This document shows positions 44,269-52,188 of a stretch of 64,000 nt of DNA, one piece after another. The position numbers and the translations under genes are program-made. Origin of the DNA: an uncultured Flavobacteriales bacterium (lineage in GTDB: Bacteria; Bacteroidota; Bacteroidia; Flavobacteriales; BACL11). Below the pieces are notes generated by a model. It did not search any database, was not told where the DNA came from, and worked only from the letters and a program-made list of their open reading frames with translations. Position 1 is the first letter of the stretch. Each line of letters begins with the position of its first letter. The stretch covers positions 62,001 to 126,000 of the forward strand of contig CAJIYM010000003.1 in NCBI GenBank assembly GCA_905181635.1, in the 5' to 3' direction.

Positions 44269-46290
44269 TTAATATTTTATAAATTTTGATTTGACACCAT
44301 CTATATCAATAAAGTAAACTCCTTCATTCAACATACTAACATCAATAGCTTTTATATTATTGTTTGCTGATAAAATTAACTTACCATTTAAGTCAAATAT
44401 TTCCACAAAAGTAGCATTTTTTGTAAAATGTAAGGTATTTAAAACCGGATTGGGAAAAATACGATTTCCATTTAAAACCAATTGACTTTCTTCAACATCT
44501 GAAATAATAGTTAAAGGCTCAATTTTAACAACCTTATTTAAAGCTGCATTAGCATACCAAAGCTTTCCATTAGGACCTATTACAGCACCCATAATCCCTG
44601 GCTCATTAGTTTGTATTCTTCCAATTTCAGTTGCAGGAATAGTATTTACATCATAAAAAACAATATCACCATTACTATGGTCAGTAACGACTAACTTATC
44701 GTCAATAATATCAATTCCTGCTGGCTGAACTAAACCTGTTATTACTACTTCCTCCCAAGTAAAACCAGTCATCTTTTGATATTCAGCTAGAGTTTCTTGC
44801 AGTAAAAATGAAGATGGTGCTGGAATAGCTGTTCCATTCGTAATATCTAATCGTAATACTCTTTGATTCCCTCCATCTACAAAATATAACCACTTTTTAT
44901 CTTCATCTAATACTAAATGATTTACAATAGTATGATTAATTGCACTAAGCCCCATTCCTTGATATCTTATTAACTCTCCATCATCATGATCAGAATTACC
45001 AGGACCATGATCCTCTGCAAAATCATAACGAACTATATCATTACTATAATCATCATAAACCCAAAAAATATTATCTTTTTCAGAAGCAATTCCCATGGAG
45101 TATGGACTTGCATGTAACATATCTAAATGAGATCCATTAGTTCCAGGACCTGCATCTTTAGCATAAATTAAAGGATCTGACGACCATAATGTAGGACCAG
45201 TAAATTGATTTCCGCCATGATTAGCATCTAAAACAGATGTTGAAGTTGCAAAATTACCATTATCACTAAAGGCAATTGCTGAAGGTAAAGACATAAAGTG
45301 CCATGCATTTCCATCTTGTTCCCAAAGTGAACTTTGAGAAGTCATCGCAGGATTTGTCACTTTTACCGTACTACCTCCTGAGTTTTCAGTTCCTGTATTT
45401 ATTACCCAAAGATCTCCATTAGGATGAAAATCTAAATCTCTTGGCTGATTAATTTGATTACTAGAGTTCACTATCACATCATATGTGAAAGTATTATTAA
45501 CTAAAGTATAAGATGGAATAATGTTTGGAATAGGATCTTTAACATTAATTGTTTTTATCAAATTATCATTAGAAGGGACTGCATCTACTCCTTGACCATT
45601 AATATTGGAAATCCATAATTCAACAGAGTAAACTCCAGTTGCAGCAGGAATCCAAGCTGTAGGATGAGTTAAATCATATGATGTAAGCGCATAAATATTT
45701 AATCCTGATAAATTTTGAACAATAGTAGCCCCACCATTAACTGTATAGTTAAAATCTATAGAATTAATAGTACTAGAACCCAAATTCTTAATTTTTGCTT
45801 CTAAACTAATGTTTCCAGCTAAAATGTAGGATGGAGTTTTAATTTGCAACATTGCTCCATCAATTGCAGGAGGAGGGACTACGGAAAAAGTAAAAGTTTC
45901 ACTAGCTGAACCTGCAGTGAAATTGTACATGGGCCAAGAACCAATATTAGTCACAAAATTAGCACCTCCATCACCATAACCATCACGTGATATAATATCA
46001 TAACTAGCTCCATCCGTTAAGCACCAAGGACCTTCATAAATTACAGTATTATCAGCATATCCAGCAGAAGTATTATTGACTGCATTACATCCGACTCCAG
46101 TATTTCCCCCGCTAAAAATTGTTGCAATACTTCCGCATGTATTTCCTGTTAGAGCTAATTCCCAATAAATTTCTTCTCCCCAATTATCTGTACCTACATC
46201 AATAGTTACTTCAGTTTGCCCTGTTGGACATTGCGCAAAAGCAAAAAAGTATAGTATTGATAGCCCTACTGTGAAATATAACTTCTTCAT
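44269..46290 (-). CDS. T9SS-exported NHL/beta-propeller protein
   Basis: 673 residues from the ATG at 46290 (MKKLYFTVGLSILYFFAFAQC); an upstream ATG at 46332 would overlap the promoter motif. After the signal peptide, an N-terminal disulfide-type domain (CPTGQTEVTID ... GPWCLTDGASYD) is followed by a CARDB-like Ig domain (~residues 145-255), a beta-propeller with NHL-like blades (PRDLDFHPNGDLWVIN; PAGIDIIDDKLVVTDHSNG), and a type IX C-terminal sorting domain (NRIFPNPVLNTLHF ... GVYFIDIDG). It is the first gene of the putative metal operon. Its role there is unknown. Confidence 0.85.
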   Translation of the reverse strand: MKKLYFTVGLSILYFFAFAQCPTGQTEVTIDVGTDNWGEEIYWELALTGNTCGSIATIFSGGNTGVGCNAVNNTSAGYADNTVIYEGPWCLTDGASYDIISRDGYGDGGANFVTNIGSWPMYNFTAGSASETFTFSVVPPPAIDGAMLQIKTPSYILAGNISLEAKIKNLGSSTINSIDFNYTVNGGATIVQNLSGLNIYALTSYDLTHPTAWIPAATGVYSVELWISNINGQGVDAVPSNDNLIKTINVKDPIPNIIPSYTLVNNTFTYDVIVNSSNQINQPRDLDFHPNGDLWVINTGTENSGGSTVKVTNPAMTSQSSLWEQDGNAWHFMSLPSAIAFSDNGNFATSTSVLDANHGGNQFTGPTLWSSDPLIYAKDAGPGTNGSHLDMLHASPYSMGIASEKDNIFWVYDDYSNDIVRYDFAEDHGPGNSDHDDGELIRYQGMGLSAINHTIVNHLVLDEDKKWLYFVDGGNQRVLRLDITNGTAIPAPSSFLLQETLAEYQKMTGFTWEEVVITGLVQPAGIDIIDDKLVVTDHSNGDIVFYDVNTIPATEIGRIQTNEPGIMGAVIGPNGKLWYANAALNKVVKIEPLTIISDVEESQLVLNGNRIFPNPVLNTLHFTKNATFVEIFDLNGKLILSANNNIKAIDVSMLNEGVYFIDIDGVKSKFIKY

Positions 46291-46312
46291 TATTATAAAA
46301 TTTAGTTCTTTA

Positions 46313-46320
46313 CAAAAATA
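46313..46320 (-). promoter_or_regulatory. -7 promoter motif for the metal-module operon
   Basis: TATTTTTG on the minus strand, 22 bases before the ATG at 46290. It would drive the T9SS protein, cysteine-rich protein, TonB receptor and HMA genes. Confidence 0.55.
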
Positions 46321-46371
46321 TAACAATATCAATGTTATTTATCTATTTTAACCAATAAAAAAAATTAATTC

Positions 46372-46980
46372 TTATTCGTTCATCCTTTTAAAGACTGAAA
46401 ATATAAAATTCTGGTACGTTCCATATGGGGTTAGATGGTTGTACTTAAAGGAGCGTATCATTCTGAAACTAACAGAAAAAAAAGCTTGAATATCCTGTTT
46501 AGCATAGTTGCAAATTTCCAATCCGCTACACTTATTTGGCCCCTGATCTGAGAAAGTAGCTAAAATAAAATAACCGCTAACAGCTGTATTCAGTAATTTA
46601 CGATAATTTTCTTTGTCTTGCTGCTCCGTTAAGAAATGAAACACTGCTCTATCATGCCAAATGACATACTCTTTATTAGGAACAAATTCATTAATGTCAG
46701 CTACTATCCATTTTACTTTTTCAGCCAACTTACCTAATCGTTTTTTTGCTCTATCAATTGCATTTTTGGAAATATCTAAAACTGTAATATCAGTATACCC
46801 TAATACAAGTAAATTATCAACCAAAAATCCATCACCACCTCCAATATCAATAATTGCATCCTTCTTATTTAAAGCAACTTGATTAATTAATTCCAACGAA
46901 GTTGTAGGAACCTTTTGAAACCAACTTACTTCATTCATACCTTTAGTTGCGTATATATTTTCCCAATGTTCCTTACCCAT
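46372..46980 (-). CDS. Class I SAM-dependent methyltransferase
   Basis: 202 residues. The SAM-binding motif is IIDIGGGDGFLVDNLL, followed by VLDISKNAIDRAKKRL and a family-specific WHDRAVFHFLTEQ and GPNKCSGLE. This group is widespread but its substrate is not settled. Its placement as the last gene of a persulfide/rhodanese operon suggests a sulfur-containing acceptor, which is inference. It begins 6 bases after the CstB-like gene. Confidence 0.85.
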   Translation of the reverse strand: MGKEHWENIYATKGMNEVSWFQKVPTTSLELINQVALNKKDAIIDIGGGDGFLVDNLLVLGYTDITVLDISKNAIDRAKKRLGKLAEKVKWIVADINEFVPNKEYVIWHDRAVFHFLTEQQDKENYRKLLNTAVSGYFILATFSDQGPNKCSGLEICNYAKQDIQAFFSVSFRMIRSFKYNHLTPYGTYQNFIFSVFKRMNE

Positions 46981-46986
46981 ACTTTA

Positions 46987-48387
46987 TCAAGTTGTAGGAC
47001 AGATAAAATCCGATAAAGGAATAGCTGTTTCTTTAATAGCACCAAAACCTCCCTCAATATTAATTACGTTGTTAATTCCTTGTTTTTTTAGCAATGAACC
47101 AGCAATAACCGATCGGTAACCTGCTGCACAGTGCACAAAATTTTCATTTATTGAAGTAAATTTATCGTGCTGCTTATCCAAGTTACCTAAAGGAGCCAAT
47201 TGAGCACCGCTAATATGCTGACTATTGTATTCGCTCGCTTTACGTACATCAACAATATGAATAGCATTATCATTCTTATAAATACTTGCAAAATTTTCAG
47301 ATGAAATAGATTTCATAGTGTCTAAATCATTTACATCCCAAGCATTAATACCACCCTGCAAATGTCCAAGTATATTATCAAAACCTACACGTGATAATCG
47401 AGTAGCTGTTTCTTGCAACCTATCCTTATCACATACCAATAAAATTGATGTATCAACAGTTTTAATAATGGCCCCTACCCAAGGAGCAAAAGCTCCATCA
47501 ATTCCAATAAAAATAGAATTTGGAATAAAACCTTTTACAAATTCTTTTTGATGACGAACATCTAAAATAATTGTATTTTTATTTGATAAAATTTTTTTAA
47601 AATCCGATAAAGCAAGAGGCTTTAAAGCTCTTTTAATAACCATATCAACAGACGAAGGTCCTTGAATATTCAACCTGACATTTTGAGAAAAATAAGCTGG
47701 TGGAGGTAAAATACCATCCAATAATTCATCTATAAACTCTTGCTTATTCATATCAGAACGCAAAGCATAATTAGTCGCTTTCTCATGCCCAATTGTTCCT
47801 ATTGTTTCCGTACTCATTTTTTTTCCACAAGCCGAACCAGCTCCATGCCCAGGATAAACAATTACATCATCAGATAATGAGATTATTTTTGTTCTCAAGC
47901 TATCAAATAAATTTTCTGCTAAATCTTGCTTAGTTAGTTCTGAATTCTGTGCTAAATCAGGCCTACCTACATCTCCTAAAAATAAGGTGTCTCCTGTAAA
48001 AATAGCTTTATTTTCTCCTTGTTCATCACTTAATAAATAACAAGAACTTTCCATAGTGTGCCCTGGTGTATGCAAGACTTTAATGCTTATATTTCCTATT
48101 TCAAATATTTGATTATCTTTAGCAATAATAGCTTCAAAATCAGTTTTTGCTGTAGGCCCAAATACAATTTGAGCACCTGTTTGTTTTGCCAAGCTAAGAT
48201 GTCCGCCCACAAAATCTGCATGAAAATGCGTTTCAAAAACATATTTAATTTTAGCTCCTCTTTCTGACGCCATTTCAATATATGAATCCACTTCTCGTAA
48301 AGGATCAATTATAGCAGCCTGGCCATTACTTTCAATATAATAAGCACCCTGCGATAAACAATTCGTATAAATCTGTTTAACTTTCAT
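46987..48387 (-). CDS. CstB-like persulfide dioxygenase-rhodanese fusion
   Basis: 466 residues from the ATG at 48387 (MKVKQIYTNCLSQGAYY); an ATG at 48420 lies within the upstream gene and is not preferred. The N-terminal metallo-beta-lactamase domain has the mononuclear-iron motif HFHADFVGGH (54-63), TPGHTMESSC and YPGHGAGSACG. Two rhodanese domains follow: the first (~262-345) lacks a proper active-site loop (VCDKDRLQ), the second has HCAAGYRS. This PDO-pseudorhodanese-rhodanese order is that of S. aureus CstB, which converts low-molecular-weight persulfides to thiosulfate. Confidence 0.9.
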   Translation of the reverse strand: MKVKQIYTNCLSQGAYYIESNGQAAIIDPLREVDSYIEMASERGAKIKYVFETHFHADFVGGHLSLAKQTGAQIVFGPTAKTDFEAIIAKDNQIFEIGNISIKVLHTPGHTMESSCYLLSDEQGENKAIFTGDTLFLGDVGRPDLAQNSELTKQDLAENLFDSLRTKIISLSDDVIVYPGHGAGSACGKKMSTETIGTIGHEKATNYALRSDMNKQEFIDELLDGILPPPAYFSQNVRLNIQGPSSVDMVIKRALKPLALSDFKKILSNKNTIILDVRHQKEFVKGFIPNSIFIGIDGAFAPWVGAIIKTVDTSILLVCDKDRLQETATRLSRVGFDNILGHLQGGINAWDVNDLDTMKSISSENFASIYKNDNAIHIVDVRKASEYNSQHISGAQLAPLGNLDKQHDKFTSINENFVHCAAGYRSVIAGSLLKKQGINNVINIEGGFGAIKETAIPLSDFICPTT

Positions 48388-48389
48388 TT

Positions 48390-48665
48390 TTATTTTTTCT
48401 GGGAAGCAACCATTTCCCAACCTCCTCCATTATGCACATCATTACAACCCTGTGCTTGCAAAAAATCTGTAGCTTGACCACTTCTTCCTCCAGAAAGACA
48501 ACATAAAACTAAAGGCTGCATTGCTTTTAACTCCATGATTCTATCAACTACTTCATTTAAAGGAATATTTATAGAACCATTTACATTCCCTTCTAAAAAT
48601 TCAGCTTCTGTTCTTACATCCACAATAGTGGTTGCCTTGTCATTAATTAATTCTTGTATATTCAT
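48390..48665 (-). CDS. Single-domain rhodanese sulfurtransferase
   Basis: 91 residues, one rhodanese domain: TIVDVRTEAEFLEGNVNGSIN and the active loop LCCLSGGRSGQA with the persulfide-forming cysteine. Cytoplasmic, as no signal peptide is present. It transfers sulfane sulfur, probably to or from the CstB-like protein encoded 2 bases downstream. Its ATG overlaps the kinase stop (TAATG). Confidence 0.92.
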   Translation of the reverse strand: MNIQELINDKATTIVDVRTEAEFLEGNVNGSINIPLNEVVDRIMELKAMQPLVLCCLSGGRSGQATDFLQAQGCNDVHNGGGWEMVASQKK

Positions 48666-49906
48666 TATTTATTTTTAAAAACTATTTTAAATTGATGTTC
48701 ACTAATATAACTATAAGTAATTTTAAAAGTATATAACTCACAAATCCTCTGAACAATTGAAAGTCCAATACCTAGATTTTTTTTGCTATTCTCACTTCTA
48801 ACAAACCTTTTAAATATGTCATTTTTAGAAAAAGAAAGTGGAAATCCACTATTAGAAATAATCAAAATATCACCACTTAAGTGAACACGCAAAACACCTC
48901 CACTTATATTATGTATAATAGCATTTTTAATTAGGTTGATTATTAAGGTTTCTGCCAAATAAGGATTCATGTAAACATGATTAATCTCTAACAAATCCAA
49001 ATCTAAACTTAAATTCTTTTCTTGAATTGCAGCATCAAAAAGATGCAGCTTTTCTTTAATTAAATCATTTAAAGAAAAGGAAATACCCTGATTATAGAAA
49101 CGATTATCAATTTTAGTAAGGAAAATAAGTGCTTGATTGATTTTTGAAAGTCGGTTGGTTGTTTCCAAAAGTAGCGCCAATTGCTCCATCTGTTCTTTAG
49201 AAAGATTATCTGCTTGCATTAGCTCATCTGCTTTGGAGCTAATAATTGCTAAAGGTGTTTGTAATTCATGTGATACATTTTCAGTGTATTCTTTTTGCGC
49301 TTCAAAGTCATTATAAATTTGAGTAGCCATTTTCTCAAATACTTCATTCAGTTTTTTTATTTCCTGCACCTCAGCAGTCTCAAGAGATAAAGTTTGTAAT
49401 TTACTAAGCTCAAAATCTTCTAACTTACGGATAGTACTGTAGAAAACACTAAGTGCACTTTTAATAGAATGCCTATTTACAAAAAACATAATTATAAAAA
49501 AGAGCATAGCAAAACCTACATTCATAATTACAATTTTCTTAATAAGTGAATCGCTTTGACTTTGGTTTTGCAAAATACTTACATTGTAATATTGTTTGTC
49601 TAATAAATAAGAGAATTGTAATTTTCGATAAAGAATATAAGAATCATTTATGATTAAGACAGTATCAGAAAAAGAATAGTCTATTTCTTTATCAGTAATC
49701 TGAATAAATACTAACTTGGAAGTTAGATCAGAAATTTTATTTTTATCCGCATTATTAAAAAACTCCTTTTGCTGTTGTAATAATCGGTTTTGCAAATCCT
49801 CAGCAATAATGTTACGTACTGAAAAATACATAGTAACACTTCCTACAAGAAAGAAAATGACTGAAGCAGAAATAAAATTAAGAGAAGTTTTAGTTAATAA
49901 TTTCAT
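48665..49906 (-). CDS. Sensor histidine kinase
   Basis: 413 residues with two membrane segments (about 8-30 and 124-143) flanking a ~90-residue periplasmic sensor with no recognised domain. A HAMP-like linker leads to the HisKA dimerisation helix with phospho-acceptor His213 in NVSHELQTPLAI, then an HATPase domain with NLIKNAI (N box) and NLGIGLSIVQ (G box). It overlaps the response regulator as ATGA. The downstream sulfur genes in the same transcript suggest the signal is a sulfur species, which is inference. Confidence 0.92.
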   Translation of the reverse strand: MKLLTKTSLNFISASVIFFLVGSVTMYFSVRNIIAEDLQNRLLQQQKEFFNNADKNKISDLTSKLVFIQITDKEIDYSFSDTVLIINDSYILYRKLQFSYLLDKQYYNVSILQNQSQSDSLIKKIVIMNVGFAMLFFIIMFFVNRHSIKSALSVFYSTIRKLEDFELSKLQTLSLETAEVQEIKKLNEVFEKMATQIYNDFEAQKEYTENVSHELQTPLAIISSKADELMQADNLSKEQMEQLALLLETTNRLSKINQALIFLTKIDNRFYNQGISFSLNDLIKEKLHLFDAAIQEKNLSLDLDLLEINHVYMNPYLAETLIINLIKNAIIHNISGGVLRVHLSGDILIISNSGFPLSFSKNDIFKRFVRSENSKKNLGIGLSIVQRICELYTFKITYSYISEHQFKIVFKNK

Positions 49907-50592
49907 GATACTGTAAATTTATAACCTACACCGTAAACATTTTTGATATAATCATCTCCACCACTATTTGTAATTTTCTTTTTCAAATTTTTAATGTGTG
50001 TATAAACTAAATCATCAGTAAAACCGTAGTCTACATAGCTAGAAGTCATAAACTCTCCTAAAGTAGTTTTGGAAATCACTCTATTAGGATTAGAAAAAAA
50101 GTATAAAAGCAAACCAAACTCTTTACCTGTTAAATCAACAATTTTTCCATGAATTAATGTTCGCATTTCTTCAGGAAACAAAGTGATTTCATTAATGGTT
50201 AGCTGCTGATTATCCTCTAAATTAAATCTTCTTATCACTGACTTTAGACGAGCATTCAGTTCAGAAAAAAAGAAAGGTTTGGTAAGATAATCATCTGCTC
50301 CTAACTCTAAAGCTTGTACTTTTTTTTCTAAAACATCTTTGGCTGAAACAATAATTAAGCCAATTTCAATTTCAGTACTTTTTATTTCTTTTATCAAAGA
50401 TATCCCATCTCCATCTGGCAAACCTAAATCTAAAAGTACTGCAGTAAATCTCTCTTGCCTCAAAAACTTCTTTGCAGTCTTTAAATTCTTAGCATGGAAA
50501 GGAAGAAATCCATTTTCTTTCAAAGAAGAAACAGTTGACTTCGCTAATTCTAATTCATCCTCAATTATTAATATTTTATGTTTTTTAAGCAT
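49903..50592 (-). CDS. OmpR/PhoB-family response regulator
   Basis: 229 residues. The receiver has IIEDE, the phospho-acceptor D55 in LLDLGLPDGDG, and the lysine in YLTKPF; the C-terminal winged helix DNA-binding domain ends with YIKNVYGVGYKF. Its start overlaps the 4-TM membrane gene by 8 bases and its end overlaps the kinase by 4, so all three are co-translated. Confidence 0.94.
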   Translation of the reverse strand: MLKKHKILIIEDELELAKSTVSSLKENGFLPFHAKNLKTAKKFLRQERFTAVLLDLGLPDGDGISLIKEIKSTEIEIGLIIVSAKDVLEKKVQALELGADDYLTKPFFFSELNARLKSVIRRFNLEDNQQLTINEITLFPEEMRTLIHGKIVDLTGKEFGLLLYFFSNPNRVISKTTLGEFMTSSYVDYGFTDDLVYTHIKNLKKKITNSGGDDYIKNVYGVGYKFTVS

Positions 50593-51028
50593 TCCTAAAC
50601 ATATTCATAGTGATTGAAATAAAGATAAGCACAAATGATAAGCCGAAATACAAAAGGTTCTTTTTAAACTTCTGACCAACATCTTCCAAATTCTTTGCAT
50701 AAACTAATCCCAAATGCCCAAATATTATAGCAAATAGCATAAGAATAGTATGTTCAACTGCCCAAAAACGAGCCGAGAAATAAGCATTAGCATTCTCTTG
50801 ATTTATTAAAACTTCCAATTTATTAATATAAATAGCATACAGAAGAACACCTAAAATAAGCTCCAAATACAAAAATATAACTGCAATAATGGGTATATTT
50901 ATATCATAAAATACAGAAAAATTAACTCTCCCTAAAACCCCAAAAAGAGAACGCAATACTATATAAATCGCCAATAAAATTAGTAAAATACTAATAACAA
51001 TATGTGAAATAAGAATAGCTGAATACAT
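50585..51028 (-). CDS. Four-helix membrane protein, first gene of the sulfur operon
   Basis: 147 residues with four hydrophobic segments and conserved histidines on them (ILISHIVISIL; VEHTILMLFAIIFGHLG). Bacteroidota homologues are sometimes annotated as cytochrome b-like, and the histidines could bind heme, but no family assignment is secure. It overlaps the response-regulator gene and so heads the six-gene operon. A function as a sensor accessory or redox protein is speculation. Confidence 0.65.
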   Translation of the reverse strand: MYSAILISHIVISILLILLAIYIVLRSLFGVLGRVNFSVFYDINIPIIAVIFLYLELILGVLLYAIYINKLEVLINQENANAYFSARFWAVEHTILMLFAIIFGHLGLVYAKNLEDVGQKFKKNLLYFGLSFVLIFISITMNMFRNA

Positions 51029-51061
51029 GTTGTAAAAATACGAAAGAAAATGGTTTGTCTA

Positions 51062-51292
51062 TTATTCCAACAAAAAGCCTTTATGGGGCTTTAAACTGTG
51101 TCGCAAGTCATTTACAAATTCTCTTTCTACAATCATAAAAGACACTGCAGTGAATTCAGTTTGTAGTTCTGTTCCAAATTCTATAACATCAACTTTCTCT
51201 CTTTTTGAATACTCCTTTAAATGGATAAGGTGATGTTCGGCAATTTTCAAGGCCCCTTCCCCACTAAAACTCCATACTAATTTAGCTTTCAT
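51062..51292 (-). CDS. Small conserved-looking protein, unknown function
   Basis: 76 residues from the ATG at 51292 (MKAKLVWSFSGEGALKIAEHH), chosen because it overlaps the upstream stop as TAATG. No signal peptide or membrane segment; mixed alpha/beta with several histidines (EHHLIHLKEY). No family recognised. Coupled to the small membrane protein upstream. Confidence 0.7.
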   Translation of the reverse strand: MKAKLVWSFSGEGALKIAEHHLIHLKEYSKREKVDVIEFGTELQTEFTAVSFMIVEREFVNDLRHSLKPHKGFLLE

Positions 51293-51480
51293 TATATTAC
51301 CAATTTGACAGTTTCGTAGCCAATAATTAACCAAAATATCCCTTTAACTAAAAAGAATAAAAATAAATATATAAATATTTTCCATCCACCTTCATTAACA
51401 ACTCCCTTATAACCTTGCTCTTTATAAATTTGAGTATATTTACTAAAAAACTTTGATTTAAATAAATTTTTGATTGCCAT
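51292..51480 (-). CDS. Small single-pass membrane protein
   Basis: 62 residues: a basic N-terminal half and one hydrophobic helix at about residues 34-55 (KIFIYLFLFFLVKGIFWLIIG). No recognised family. It shares a TAATG junction with the next gene and has a -7 motif in the loop of the HmuY-like gene's terminator. Confidence 0.65.
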   Translation of the reverse strand: MAIKNLFKSKFFSKYTQIYKEQGYKGVVNEGGWKIFIYLFLFFLVKGIFWLIIGYETVKLVI

Positions 51481-51500
51481 AAGAATATTTTATTAAAACA

Positions 51501-51534
51501 ATTAAGGACTCGCAAAAATAAGCAAGTCCTTAAT
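51501..51534 (-). terminator. Terminator of the HmuY-like gene with a promoter motif in its loop
   Basis: A perfect 10-bp stem (ATTAAGGACT, 51501-51510, with AGTCCTTAAT, 51525-51534) encloses a 14-base loop; a T-rich run follows on the minus strand. The loop contains TATTTTTG pointing at the next gene. Confidence 0.87.
51513..51520 (-). promoter_or_regulatory. -7 promoter motif inside a terminator loop
   Basis: TATTTTTG on the minus strand lies within the loop, 32 bases before the ATG at 51480. Confidence 0.5.
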
Positions 51535-51548
51535 TTTTACTTCAATTT

Positions 51549-52184
51549 TTAGAAATTAATTTCTCCTGTTGATTGATAAACATAGTTAAAGGTATAATAT
51601 CCACCAATATCTCCACTTCCTGTATTTGGATTAAGGCTGTTATAAAAATAAATAATCTCCATTTTAGCATATTTATTATTATGAGTTCTGAACACTAGTA
51701 CTCTTCCTGCTCTTGGAGAAAATAAGTGGGTGCTAAAACTATATGAAGCCCAACCTTGACCAGACACACCTAAATCATCTATCATAATATTATTAAGAAT
51801 TGCCGAACCAGAACTATTATCTTGTAATAACCTATTAGTATCTACACTGTTTATTTCTGACATACTTCCAGTGGCAATATAAACAGCAGCATCACCCGTG
51901 CGACCAGGCTGATCATTATTAGCTTTATCACCACCATTTACAATAAGAGTAGTACCTCTAAAAGCAACATCCCAATCTTCATTAGTTACAATGCTTCCCT
52001 CAGAGAAACTAAACTTAATAAAATCTCCTGTTGCTGATGTATCAGCAATATTAAGCTCAAAATCACTTGCATCTAATTCTATAACATCAGCATTATGCCA
52101 CCAAAGAATTTCCTCAGGACTACTCTTTTCACAAGCAGTAAATAAAAAAAGACTAAACAGAAAAAAGAAACTAGTGGATTTCAT
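51549..52184 (-). CDS. hmuY: HmuY-family heme-binding lipoprotein
   Basis: 211 residues from the ATG at 52184 (MKSTSFFFLFSLFLFTACEKS); Cys18 is the lipidation site. The body fits HmuY: WDVAFRGTTLIVNGG, then RVLVFRTHNNKYAKMEIIYFY and YYTFNYVYQ near the end. HmuY proteins take heme from host or environmental carriers and pass it to the HmuR TonB receptor, whose homologue is encoded 0.6 kb upstream in the same operon. Substrate specificity is inferred from the family. Confidence 0.87.
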   Translation of the reverse strand: MKSTSFFFLFSLFLFTACEKSSPEEILWWHNADVIELDASDFELNIADTSATGDFIKFSFSEGSIVTNEDWDVAFRGTTLIVNGGDKANNDQPGRTGDAAVYIATGSMSEINSVDTNRLLQDNSSGSAILNNIMIDDLGVSGQGWASYSFSTHLFSPRAGRVLVFRTHNNKYAKMEIIYFYNSLNPNTGSGDIGGYYTFNYVYQSTGEINF

Positions 52185-52188
52185 ACTA

